Part shown: positions 16,519-25,213 of the stretch, piece by piece
Layout: each line of letters starts with the position of its first letter
Position numbering within the stretch: position 1 is the first letter of the stretch
DNA from: Bacteroidota bacterium
GTDB lineage: Bacteria > Bacteroidota > Bacteroidia > B-17B0 > Aurantibacillaceae
Direction of reading: 5' to 3'
DNA: 50,231 bases
NCBI GenBank assembly: GCA_013287545.1
Contig: JABDDQ010000006.1
Location: 8,056 to 58,286 of the forward strand
Notes under the pieces: generated by a model
Databases searched by the model: none
Told to the model about the DNA's origin: nothing
Seen by the model: only the letters and a program-made list of their open reading frames with translations
Translations under genes and position numbers: made by a program

Positions 16519-17559
16519 TTATTTATAATTATTTAATAAAATGGCTATCCTAACTATTTCACTCTCAGGAATGCAGGATTCACATGATATTTCTATAAAA
16601 TTTAAAGCGTTTTTTTTAAAATACACAAGTTTATTATTTTCCTCAATTTTATTAAATAAAGTAAAATAAGGGATACCATTCATCTCTAAAAAATTTCTAA
16701 ACTTTTTCACCCCATCTTTCACAAACAAGATAATTTTAAAATATAACCCTGTATCATTATCATAAGCAATTTCAAGCAAAGGATTTTTAGTTATAGCTTC
16801 TTTTAGTATAGCGTATCTTTTCTTTCTAAAGGGTGTAATTTGTTTTAAGATAGAAATTGAATAAGATGCCATTTTCAACTGGAAACTACTCATACTGAAA
16901 ATTGTATCTGAATGGAATCTATTCAGTATTCGATTTAAAAAAATTTCGTATTTACTTAATCTATAATTAAAAATTCTTGACTTTAAGAATAATTTAGCTT
17001 TCATATTTTGAAAAGAAAAAATAGATGGCTTATTTAAAATAAAAAAACTTCCATTTTTTTTTGAAAATTTTATCCATGCACCCCCAGCCGCGGTGGTAGA
17101 TTTACCAGGGCCAAAAGAGTAAACAGTTCCATTTCCTTGACTTAAAACTTTTTCATCTATACCATAACTTTGTGCTGCATCATGAATTAATTTGATATTA
17201 TTATTCTCACAGAAGTCAACTATTTCTTTAGTATCAGGGTGCACAAACCCGTATAAATGAACCAAAATTACAACCTTAATATTTTCCGATTTTATAAAAT
17301 TTAAATTATAAAATGTCCAAAATGAGTTATCAGATTTTAAATCTAAAAGTACCGGAGTAAGTTTCTTTTGCTCAACAGCATATCTAACAGAGTTGCAAAC
17401 AAAAGCCGGGATACATACTTTGTCATTAACTGATAAATTAAAACTTTGCAATAATAAACGAAGTGCATTAGTACCAGAATTTACAGTTATTTCCAGTTGC
17501 GACAAAGGTTCATGTTCAATTTCGAAGCGTTCTATAAATGAAGGAAAAAAATAATTCAT
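16519..17559 (-). CDS. DegT/DnrJ/EryC1-family aminotransferase (divergent)
   Basis: This 346-residue PLP-dependent enzyme has the family pattern: NSGTNALRLLLQ (28-39), CIPAFVCNSVRYAV, VILVHLYGFVHPDT, IHDAAQSYG (Asp127 region) and the PLP-lysine segment YSFGPGKSTTAAGG (Lys153). The usual F-H-x-x-K and GEGG signatures are altered to FGPGK and AAGG, so it belongs to a divergent branch. It also lacks the common N-terminal signature with G-x-F-x-x-x-F. It likely aminates a keto sugar nucleotide for the polysaccharide, though a non-sugar substrate is possible. Its neighbours are a GT4 glycosyltransferase upstream and the FemAB-type transferase four bases downstream, suggesting the amine it makes is then acylated. 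Confidence 0.82.
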   Translation of the reverse strand: MNYFFPSFIERFEIEHEPLSQLEITVNSGTNALRLLLQSFNLSVNDKVCIPAFVCNSVRYAVEQKKLTPVLLDLKSDNSFWTFYNLNFIKSENIKVVILVHLYGFVHPDTKEIVDFCENNNIKLIHDAAQSYGIDEKVLSQGNGTVYSFGPGKSTTAAGGAWIKFSKKNGSFFILNKPSIFSFQNMKAKLFLKSRIFNYRLSKYEIFLNRILNRFHSDTIFSMSSFQLKMASYSISILKQITPFRKKRYAILKEAITKNPLLEIAYDNDTGLYFKIILFVKDGVKKFRNFLEMNGIPYFTLFNKIEENNKLVYFKKNALNFIEISCESCIPESEIVRIAILLNNYK

Positions 17560-17580
17560 TGAATAAGTAAAAAATTCAGA

Positions 17581-18813
17581 TTAAATAAGGTGGGTAATTA
17601 GTTTTTCCGTTATTGCCCTCATTGAATAATGACTGGCATCAAAATTGTAATTATAGTTTAACCCGATTTCTCCATTTAATATTTTTTGAAATTCATTTTG
17701 AATTTGGTCTTTTTCAATAATAATTCCAAGATTATTTTTTTCTAAAAAAATAGATATAGTCCCTTTAGCCCCAATATAAATAATAGGGATTCTGCAATAA
17801 ATAATTTCAAATATTTTTGTAAAAAAATAATCTTTCGCATGATCAGGACAAACTAATATATAATAATTAGTTTCTATTAACTTCTTATATAATTCATTTT
17901 CAGTTAATGGATTGTGATAAAATACATTTTCATTTAGTACGTTATGTTCTTCAAAAATTGAGGTATATTTTGGTGAAAAGCAATATACATCAAGCCTGCT
18001 TGTATTTATATTATTTTTTAACACCTCCGCTAAATTAGATATCTCGTTTTCAATAGTTATGTACATTGTACCGAACATTATAAATTTAACTACCCCTAAG
18101 TTTTTATTTTCAGTTTTAAAACATGATTCCTCTATGTCATAACCGTGCGGCAGTTCTATAAATTTGTCCTTATACTTAGGATAAAGCAATGATATTTCTT
18201 CAACCATTATATTTGAAGGCATCGTGATTAAATCGCTTTTCTCTACCACAAACGCCTCTTTCTTTTTTTCTTCGTTCTGTCTATCTATAGACATTTTATC
18301 TAAACTATATGAGTTCTTCCACGTCCAAGGGTCTCTAAAATCTGATATTATTTTTACACCTGAAAGGTCTGGTTTCAATTTACAAATAAAATAATTTAGG
18401 TAAAAAGGAAAGCCGGAAACTATAATATTCTTTATTTTCTTTTCTTTAACTACTTTTAAAACAGATTCTTTAAGGTTTTTTTCTATAAAAGCCGCCTTGT
18501 CAAAGTAATTCCCTTTTATTCTACATTTAACTTCAAGTAATTTTATTCTATATAAGATTTTTTCGATAAGACTTTTTGGATTTGTAGAAATAATTTTTGG
18601 ATACTTTGAATTAAGTCTAATAACCTCTATACCTTCTACATCTGATATCCATGTAGATATTGCATCATCAACTACTTCGGCAGAAATAACATATACATCT
18701 ATACTTTTTTTTCTAAGATATTTTGCAAACTTAGCCCACCTTCTACCTCCAATACCAGGCGCAGGAGGGAAAATATAAGATATTATAAGTACATTCTTCT
18801 TTTCTTCAATCAT
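17581..18813 (-). CDS. Glycosyltransferase, GT4-like
   Basis: The 410-residue protein has the N-terminal GT-B fold signature of GT4-like enzymes, NVLIISYIFPPAPGIGGRRWAKF (residues about 7-29, split here for the family pattern F-P-P-x-x-G-x-x-R). It continues with IIVSGFPFYLNYFICKLKP and the interdomain FRDPWTW. The C-terminal domain has IELPHGYDIE, KFIMFGTMY and a donor-binding region YFFTKIFEIIYCRIPIIYIG. This layout is typical of cytoplasmic transferases that build surface polysaccharides from nucleotide sugars. The acceptor and donor are unknown. It is 20 bases downstream of another glycosyltransferase gene and 21 bases upstream of the DegT aminotransferase gene, consistent with one long transcript. 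Confidence 0.85.
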   Translation of the reverse strand: MIEEKKNVLIISYIFPPAPGIGGRRWAKFAKYLRKKSIDVYVISAEVVDDAISTWISDVEGIEVIRLNSKYPKIISTNPKSLIEKILYRIKLLEVKCRIKGNYFDKAAFIEKNLKESVLKVVKEKKIKNIIVSGFPFYLNYFICKLKPDLSGVKIISDFRDPWTWKNSYSLDKMSIDRQNEEKKKEAFVVEKSDLITMPSNIMVEEISLLYPKYKDKFIELPHGYDIEESCFKTENKNLGVVKFIMFGTMYITIENEISNLAEVLKNNINTSRLDVYCFSPKYTSIFEEHNVLNENVFYHNPLTENELYKKLIETNYYILVCPDHAKDYFFTKIFEIIYCRIPIIYIGAKGTISIFLEKNNLGIIIEKDQIQNEFQKILNGEIGLNYNYNFDASHYSMRAITEKLITHLI

Positions 18814-18834
18814 ATCAATTAAAACTAATATATT

Positions 18835-20004
18835 TTACGTATCTAAAATAGTTTTTATTAATTTTTTATAAGATGTGTTATTTATCTCTGCTTCTTTTTT
18901 AAAATAAAAATTGGCTAATTCAAAACATTTTCTCTTTTTGTCTACATCTACTTTTTTAAGTACAATACTCTTTAAATTATTTTCATCAACTATATATCCA
19001 CAATCTTGTTCTATTACAAAAGAGCTAAAATCACCAAGGTTTTCTGAAACAAGCACTTTTAAACCAGCATATAAGTATTCTGCAAATTTAGTTGGAGAAG
19101 CTACTCTGTTTGTTTCAGACTGTTCTCTAACTAATATACCGTAATCGCAGCATTGCAAATAAGTTAACACTTCATGATGCTCTACCCATTTAATAAAAAC
19201 TTGTTCAGAGAATTTCTCTTTGAAATTTAAATTCTCTTTATTTTCCTTTGAAAGGAAAATAAGTTTAATTTTTTTATCAGCATTTAAAATAGGTGAAAAA
19301 GTTTTTTCTAAAAGCTCAAACGATTGCCAAGGTGCTGTAGAGCCTGAATAAATAAGCACTATGTCATCTTTCTTTATTCCTAACCCTTCTTTAATTTTTT
19401 CTACATTATTATTAAATGTATATGCTTCGTTATTAAAATATTTTCTATCTAAAGTACAAGGAATAACTACATGGCTATTTTGATAGTACTCGAAATTTTG
19501 CCGCCAATAATTAACCAATTGCTGCGAAACAGCCATTCTGAAATCAACATTTTTAACAACATAAGATTCAAATGATTTTACGTTTTTTCTTAAATAATCT
19601 ACTGGAAAAACATTATACTCTAAAATCTCAGCAGACATTGCGCTTCTTCCGTCAAATACAATTTTTTTAAGTAAACCGACATTTTTAACACATAAGGCCA
19701 TTTTAGCACAAAAAACATTTCTGCAAATAGCCACACGCTCCCCTGTAAAAAGGCAAACAAAAAATAGTAGCAAAGCTGTATATTGAAAATTTCTCAATCC
19801 TGGAAATGCAGGTAAAACTATTGCTGTGGGAGATAATTTCTTAAGTCGTTTTTTTGCATCCGTTTTCATTAATTCGCGAATAGAAAGAAAAGCAACTATC
19901 CTTACTTTCGCATTATGTTTTGCATTTAAATAATCGCAAACATCTATAACCTGACTTGAATAAATACCAGGATGAAACTGATCGAGGAGGGTAACGTAAA
20001 TCAT
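18835..20004 (-). CDS. Glycosyltransferase, GT4-like
   Basis: The 389-residue protein is a GT-B type glycosyltransferase. The N-terminal domain (MIYVTLLDQFHPGIYSSQV) is less conserved. The C-terminal domain has VVIPCTLDRKYF, IVLIYSGSTAPWQSF (the loop after the domain linker), and RVASPTKFAEYLYAGLKVLVSEN, matching the S-P-T-K-x-x-E donor-binding pattern also seen in the partial gene at the left edge of the window. YGILVREQSETN precedes it. It probably adds a sugar during cytoplasmic assembly of the glycan. There are 24 bases to the upstream gene of unknown function and 21 to the downstream GT4 gene. Linkage and sugar cannot be predicted from sequence. Confidence 0.85.
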   Translation of the reverse strand: MIYVTLLDQFHPGIYSSQVIDVCDYLNAKHNAKVRIVAFLSIRELMKTDAKKRLKKLSPTAIVLPAFPGLRNFQYTALLLFFVCLFTGERVAICRNVFCAKMALCVKNVGLLKKIVFDGRSAMSAEILEYNVFPVDYLRKNVKSFESYVVKNVDFRMAVSQQLVNYWRQNFEYYQNSHVVIPCTLDRKYFNNEAYTFNNNVEKIKEGLGIKKDDIVLIYSGSTAPWQSFELLEKTFSPILNADKKIKLIFLSKENKENLNFKEKFSEQVFIKWVEHHEVLTYLQCCDYGILVREQSETNRVASPTKFAEYLYAGLKVLVSENLGDFSSFVIEQDCGYIVDENNLKSIVLKKVDVDKKRKCFELANFYFKKEAEINNTSYKKLIKTILDT

Positions 20005-20028
20005 TTAAGGAGCTAAATGTATAAGTAC

Positions 20029-21009
20029 TTATTGCGTATTTAAGGCCTTATCAGCATCCAAAATATCTTTTACCATCATTCTTCCATTAGGAACATTAAT
20101 TACTTCTTTTGCGTAGGTATCCGGAATAGGTTGATTGTTTAACAACATGTCAATCCATTTATGATAGTATTTTGGGACATCGTTATTGGTCTTTAGCAAT
20201 TTTAAAAAATCATAATTATTAAATTGCATTCGCTGCATAAAAGCAAATAGAGTTTGAACAGAATAATCATTTACATTTTCTCCATCTTGTTGACGAGTTG
20301 GGGCAAAGTAATCTTCTTCTAATACGGCATAAAATTTATTATCGGTTACATAAAATTGATAGGTTTCTTTAGCTGCTATTCCCACCTTTTTATCTATACC
20401 CAAAGTATAAATAAGTTTACGCAAAGGTGCTTTTATTGCCTTCAAAATAGGATTACTCCTAAAGCTATCGGTTGTTCTTTTTTTATCAGGACTCCATAAA
20501 ACAAGTGTTGCTGATAAGGATGTTGGGTTTATAACAACATGAGGCTCCCAAGCATCTACCATATGTAAAGGTTTATCCGTTTGTGTAAAATGTTCTTTAA
20601 TTTTAAGTTTAACTTCTTTTGTTATTGGGTTAATTTCTACATTTTTTTCAAAAAGTATTCCTTCATAACCAGAGCCATAAGCTGCAAATGAAGAAAGAAT
20701 ATAATTATTATGATGATGTATTGCAGAAGCTACCACATGAGGTTCATACGTTTTTAAAGGCACAAACAAATGTGCTTTTACATAAAAATCATTGTTTTCA
20801 TATATATAGAAAAAAGGAATTTCATACATTGTCCATTTTCTTTGTAAAAATCCTTTATCTACCAAATTTGCTTTAAAGACTTCAAACCAAAAACCTTTAT
20901 CCTGCCCCATTTTGATGAGCAAATTACCGGCTTCTTCATGAAACTTCTTTCTATCATCTATCTTATCACTAAGATTAATAACCTGCCGAATATATTGGTT
21001 GTTTTTCAT
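20029..21009 (-). CDS. Unrecognised protein, possibly cupin-like
   Basis: I do not recognise the family of this 326-residue protein. It has no signal peptide or TM helix. The middle contains AIHHHNNYILSSFAAYGSGYE (split as HHHN and GSGYE for orientation), and about 70 residues later HMVDAWEPHVVINP followed by SATLVLWSPDKK. Two histidine-bearing strands at this spacing within a beta-rich region resemble the metal-binding motifs of cupin or cysteine-dioxygenase-like folds; this is an inference. The last 100 residues look helical (FMQRMQFNNYDFLKLLK). It lies between two glycosyltransferase genes inside the polysaccharide cluster, 24 and 50 bases from them, so a role in modifying a sugar intermediate is plausible. 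Confidence 0.6.
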   Translation of the reverse strand: MKNNQYIRQVINLSDKIDDRKKFHEEAGNLLIKMGQDKGFWFEVFKANLVDKGFLQRKWTMYEIPFFYIYENNDFYVKAHLFVPLKTYEPHVVASAIHHHNNYILSSFAAYGSGYEGILFEKNVEINPITKEVKLKIKEHFTQTDKPLHMVDAWEPHVVINPTSLSATLVLWSPDKKRTTDSFRSNPILKAIKAPLRKLIYTLGIDKKVGIAAKETYQFYVTDNKFYAVLEEDYFAPTRQQDGENVNDYSVQTLFAFMQRMQFNNYDFLKLLKTNNDVPKYYHKWIDMLLNNQPIPDTYAKEVINVPNGRMMVKDILDADKALNTQ

Positions 21010-21059
21010 TTCTAATGTAGTTTACTATTGGACAATAATATTATAATCACTGAGTTGTT

Positions 21060-22274
21060 TCATATTACATTTAATTGTGTCATAAATTTGGCGTAGTTAC
21101 TTTCATAGTAAAAATTATTTTTCCAATATAATCTTGCTTCATTTCTTACATTCACGATGTTTTTATTATTTTTAAATTCCAATATAGAATTAGCAACTTC
21201 TTTTGGGTTAAACTCTTTATTAATTAAAATACCATTAGATTTATTTACAATATCTTTAGTTCCCCCCACATTTGTTGCAATAACAGGAATGCTAAAACTC
21301 ATTGCCTCCATTATAGAAACAGGTAGCCCTTCTGAGGAGCTACAATTAATAAAAAAATCTATTGAGATTGTTCTGTAAAAATCAAAAATTTGCTTTTGTG
21401 TCCATTTGCCCTTAAAATCATATTTAATATTTTCAGGTAAAATTTTCGCTTTTTCAATAATTATTTTATTTAAGGGGCCATCCCCAATATGAGTCCACAA
21501 AACACTTATTTTAAAGTGTTTAAGAATTTCAATAATTAAATCAATTCTCTTAACCTCAATAATGTTTGAACAAGAAACAATGTGCATATAAGAAGGATTT
21601 TGCTGAAAAGGATTTATTCCAAAATCTTTTGTACCCAAATACTGATGAAGGATTTTTTCTTTATAGTTCGGGTAAATGTTTTTTAAATAAGCTTCGCCCA
21701 CCTTTGAAACCGGAAAAATATAATCAGTATTATTTAAACAAAATTTCCTAGAAGGTAAGTAATTGGGTTTGCCATTATTCTCGTACAAATCGTACCCATG
21801 AGCCCTGGTACAATTTTTCCTAATTATATTTTTATACTTTAAAATGGAAAGAGAGAAATTCCAATCAAAAAACCAATAAGAATAAAAAATAGCATTATTT
21901 AATGTTTCCTTACTTAGTTTAGATTTCAGTCGTTCTGAATAATATATACAATTTAAAATGTGACTAAGATTATATTTTAAATTTTTTATAAACGCTAATT
22001 TTTGCCTGGAAAAAAAAAGTTCGTTAAAAACTAAAAACAGAAAAAGGAACGATTGTTTTTTTATTACCATTTTTTTTTCTTCAGCTCGGGGGCCTTCAAT
22101 ATAATTTAACACTACATTTTTTGGGACTTCACGCAAGCCAGTTTCTTGTGTTTTATAAAACAGATAAATAGTATCATAAAATGGCGCTATAAAATTAAGT
22201 TCGTTTTCAATAAAAATTTCTCCATAACCATATGGGTACGTATTTGTAAAAAAAACGAGCTCTTTTTTTTGCAT
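21060..22274 (-). CDS. Glycosyltransferase family 4
   Basis: The 404-residue protein begins VFFTNTYPYGYGEIFIENEL, the N-terminal pattern of GT4 enzymes with an acidic E-x-F-I-x-x-E. The C-terminal half has VSCSNIIEVKRIDLIIEIL, WTHIGDGPL, and the donor-binding EGLPVSIMEAMSFSIPVIAT followed by NVGGTKDIV, where the two glutamates of the E-x7-E motif are visible. This is the most canonical GT4 enzyme of the cluster. It lies directly after the WecE-like aminotransferase gene with one base between them, which suggests that it may use the sugar made by that enzyme, for example a 4-amino-4,6-dideoxygalactose derivative; this is inference only. A T9 tract occurs in the coding strand near 22010. Confidence 0.92.
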   Translation of the reverse strand: MQKKELVFFTNTYPYGYGEIFIENELNFIAPFYDTIYLFYKTQETGLREVPKNVVLNYIEGPRAEEKKMVIKKQSFLFLFLVFNELFFSRQKLAFIKNLKYNLSHILNCIYYSERLKSKLSKETLNNAIFYSYWFFDWNFSLSILKYKNIIRKNCTRAHGYDLYENNGKPNYLPSRKFCLNNTDYIFPVSKVGEAYLKNIYPNYKEKILHQYLGTKDFGINPFQQNPSYMHIVSCSNIIEVKRIDLIIEILKHFKISVLWTHIGDGPLNKIIIEKAKILPENIKYDFKGKWTQKQIFDFYRTISIDFFINCSSSEGLPVSIMEAMSFSIPVIATNVGGTKDIVNKSNGILINKEFNPKEVANSILEFKNNKNIVNVRNEARLYWKNNFYYESNYAKFMTQLNVI

Positions 22275-22275
22275 T

Positions 22276-23403
22276 TTACTTCGCTTTATAAAAGCTTAGT
22301 ATTGAGGATGATACCTCTAAAACTTGTTGATTTGTAAGTTCAAAATACATTGGTAACCTTAATAAGCAATCCGTATAATAGTCTGCATTAACTAAATCAC
22401 CTCCTTTATGTTTATTGCTATAATATGGGCTTTTGTGAAGCGATAAATAATGGAAAACAGTATTTATTTTTTGCTCTTTTAGATGTTTTATTAACTGAGT
22501 TCGTTCATTTAAATTTTTGCAAACTATGTAGTACATGTGGGCATTATTTGTTGCCCCAGTTGGTATATAAGGCAATTTAACTCCTAATTTTTGAATGGAT
22601 GTCAATTCTTTATTATAAATGTCCCATATTTCTTTTCTCCTTTTTTGAATAGTTTCTAAATTCTCTAACTGAGCATACAAAAAAGCTGCAATAATATCTG
22701 ATGGTAAAAAAGAAGAACCGATATCAACCCATCCATATTTATCTATTTCGCCTCTAAAAAATGCAGAACGATTAGTTCCTTTTTCTCTAATAATTTCTGC
22801 CCTTTTAACAAAACGTTCATCATTAATAACCAACATTCCTCCTTCGCCCGAAATAATATTTTTGGTCTCGTGAAAAGAAAAAGCTGCAAGATGTCCAATG
22901 CTTCCAAGAGGTTTACCTTTGTAAAAACTATCAATGGCTTGTGCAGCATCTTCAACAACAAATAAATTATGTTTTTTTGCTAAAGCCATAATTTTATCCA
23001 TATCACAGGCAATTCCAGCATAATGAACCGGAAGTAATACTTTTGTTTTTGGGGTTATTAATGCTTCGATAGCATCTATATCCATATTTGGGTTCTCCTT
23101 ATCTGAATCGATAAAAACAATTTTAGCACCACGTAAAACAAATGCGTTTACTGTAGATACAAAAGTATAAGATGGAGCAATAATTTCATCTCCTTCTTTT
23201 ATATCTAACAAAATGGCTGCCATTTCAAGGGCATCAGTGCACGAGGTCGTTAATAAAACTTTTCTAAATCCATATTTTTCTTCGAAATACTTGTGACATT
23301 TTTTGGTAAATATGCCATCACCCGATATTTTCATTGAAGCTACTGCATCTTGAATATATTGTGTCTCTTTACCAGTTAAATAAGGCTTATTAAAATCTAT
23401 CAT
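22276..23403 (-). CDS. wecE: dTDP-4-amino-4,6-dideoxygalactose transaminase
   Basis: This 375-residue PLP enzyme is strikingly similar over its whole length to E. coli WecE (RffA) as I remember it: ILLDIKEGDEIIAPSYTFVS, VLRGAKIVFIDSD, PVHYAGIACDMDKIMALAKK, HNLFVVEDAAQA, FSFHETKNIISGEGG with Lys181, AEIIREKGTNRSAFFRGEID, and DIGSSFLPSDIIAAFL. The reaction converts dTDP-4-keto-6-deoxyglucose with glutamate to dTDP-4-amino-4,6-dideoxygalactose (dTDP-Fuc4N). The substrate pathway genes rmlA and rmlB are not in the window and must be elsewhere. The downstream neighbour is a GT4 glycosyltransferase and the upstream one an acyltransferase that could acylate the new amine, although Acyl_transf_3 proteins usually act on polymers. 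Confidence 0.93.
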   Translation of the reverse strand: MIDFNKPYLTGKETQYIQDAVASMKISGDGIFTKKCHKYFEEKYGFRKVLLTTSCTDALEMAAILLDIKEGDEIIAPSYTFVSTVNAFVLRGAKIVFIDSDKENPNMDIDAIEALITPKTKVLLPVHYAGIACDMDKIMALAKKHNLFVVEDAAQAIDSFYKGKPLGSIGHLAAFSFHETKNIISGEGGMLVINDERFVKRAEIIREKGTNRSAFFRGEIDKYGWVDIGSSFLPSDIIAAFLYAQLENLETIQKRRKEIWDIYNKELTSIQKLGVKLPYIPTGATNNAHMYYIVCKNLNERTQLIKHLKEQKINTVFHYLSLHKSPYYSNKHKGGDLVNADYYTDCLLRLPMYFELTNQQVLEVSSSILSFYKAK

Positions 23404-23415
23404 AGTATAATTAAT

Positions 23416-24517
23416 TTATCTTGGAAACAATTTGTCTTTAAAACTTAATATTCTTAATTCTATAAAATGATAACTTATCATACTCACTGCTACAGTAGCT
23501 ACTAAGCACATTGCACTTACATGTATGCTTATAACTGTAGTATTTAAAAAATAGCATACTAATGCAATAACAGGGAAATGATATAGATAAAGTCCGTAAC
23601 TAATTTTGCCGAAATAGTCTAAAATATTATTTTCAAAGATTGAAGGAAAAAACTCCCTTTTTTTCATTTTGTATAAAATTAAAGCAAAAATTAAATTAAA
23701 TGCAGTATACCCCCAGATATACTTATAAGCCTCATCCATAACTGGTAGATACCCTAATCCACTTAAATCGCGCAAATCTAATTTTCCTTGAATAAAATAA
23801 TTTATAGCTAATCCAAGTCCAACAACAAAAGCAGATAAAATAAAAATCCATCTTATTCTAATCTCTTTATTTACAAAAAGACTGAAATATCCACCTATAG
23901 CAAAGGCATCAAAATAAGAGAATGGAAGGACATAAACAGCTAAGGTCATTTTTTGAGGGGAAATAACACCTGCAAAAAAAACCATAGTAAATAAGCAAGC
24001 TCATAATTGCTCTTATTACCGGCCCTATGAAAATAATATATAATAGCCATTTTCTTAATTTGCTAAGGGCAATTAAGAAAATAAAAAATGGCCAAACGAT
24101 ATAAAATTGCTCTTCGACAGCCAATGACCATAAATGAGCGATTAATGAATTTCTTTCGTAACTATCTGTTGAATTAATAAAATTGTACGAATACGTAACA
24201 GCATAAATGAACTGATGATAAAAACTGGCAGCAAAAGGAATTTGTTTATAATCTATAAAATAACCTAAAACAAATAAAATAATTAGCAACAGATAATATA
24301 TTGGAAAGATTCTTAAAAACCGTCTACCCATAAAATTTATCCAATACTTTTTAAAATTCATTTTAGATTTCATATTAACCAAAATTGGAGTAATAAGAAA
24401 TCCCGATAACACAAAAAAAGCTTGCACTCCTAAATAGCCACATCCTAAAAGATGAATATGAAACAAAAAGACTACAAAAAATGCAATTGCTCTAAATGAA
24501 TTTAAACTTTTAATCAT
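23416..24517 (-). pseudogene. O-acyltransferase (Acyl_transf_3 family), split by a +1 frameshift
   Basis: Two overlapping minus-strand frames form one protein. The first (from ATG 24517) has the family start SFRAIAFFVVFLFHIHLLG, then YLGVQAFFVLSGFLIT, RRFLRIFPIYY and HLWSLAVEEQFYIVWPF, and then derails after LLIYYGFF. The second frame resumes at AGVISPQKMTLAVYVLPFSYFDAFAIGG and continues to the normal membrane-helix end. Removing one T from the T8 tract at 23974-23981 fuses them into a 366-residue protein, the usual size for OafA-like integral membrane acyltransferases, which acetylate or acylate surface polysaccharides. The break may be a real mutation, slipped-strand phase variation, or a sequencing error. 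The flanking gene spacing (3 and 12 bases) is normal for this cluster. Confidence 0.88.
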
Positions 24518-24520
24518 ACT

Positions 24521-25213
24521 CTATATTTTTCTTCCGGTTTTAAGTCCTTCAGAAATATAATCATCAAATCCTTTTTCTTTCATCGCACTAATTACTAAAT
24601 TGTAGTTATATGCAACCCGGATAAAAGAAGGGGTTAACTCTTCATCCAAAATTAAATAAGATGCTTTATTGTTTCCATCTCTTGGCTGCCCAACAGAACC
24701 CGGGTTTAACCATACTTTACCACTATAAAATTTTTTATATGAAATCAAATGCGTATGACCCGAAATAAGAATGCTTTCTTTAAATTGATTACTTTCAAAG
24801 TACAAATCACTTACATCAAACAAATATTCATCAATATTATCTTTTAAACCTGCATGAATTAGTTTCATTCTATTATTAGCATGAACTACTTCTCTATGAG
24901 TTGGTAGTGATTTTAAAAAATCAATTGTTTCTTGCTTTGCATTTTTTAACTGCCATTGCAAAATATTAGTACATGTTTTTGATCTTTCAATTACACCTTG
25001 GTGATTAATTAAAGCATCATCATGATTCCCCAATACAGTTTGTATTTTTAAATCATTTAATTTTTCAACTACTTCATTAAAAAAACAATAATAACCAACT
25101 ACATCGCCCAAGCAATATATGGTAGTTATATTTTTTGATTTTATATCATCTAAAACAGCTTCTAATGCCGGAAGATTTCCATGTATATCAGATATAATTG
25201 CTATCTTATTCAT
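24521..25213 (-). CDS. YfcE/MJ0936-type metallophosphoesterase
   Basis: The 230-residue protein shows all calcineurin-like phosphoesterase blocks: AIISDIHGN (Asp8, His10), YCLGDVVGY, VLGNHDDAL, LIHAGLKD, ISGHTHLISYK and NPGSVGQPRDG. Such small enzymes hydrolyse phosphodiesters or phosphomonoesters using two metal ions. Presence in a polysaccharide cluster suggests action on a sugar phosphate or a phospho-intermediate, but the substrate is unknown. The gene overlaps the upstream ATP-grasp gene by eight bases and is followed three bases later by the acyltransferase, so it is tightly coupled to the ATP-grasp and SDR genes, which form a small block that may share a pathway. Confidence 0.9.
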   Translation of the reverse strand: MNKIAIISDIHGNLPALEAVLDDIKSKNITTIYCLGDVVGYYCFFNEVVEKLNDLKIQTVLGNHDDALINHQGVIERSKTCTNILQWQLKNAKQETIDFLKSLPTHREVVHANNRMKLIHAGLKDNIDEYLFDVSDLYFESNQFKESILISGHTHLISYKKFYSGKVWLNPGSVGQPRDGNNKASYLILDEELTPSFIRVAYNYNLVISAMKEKGFDDYISEGLKTGRKI

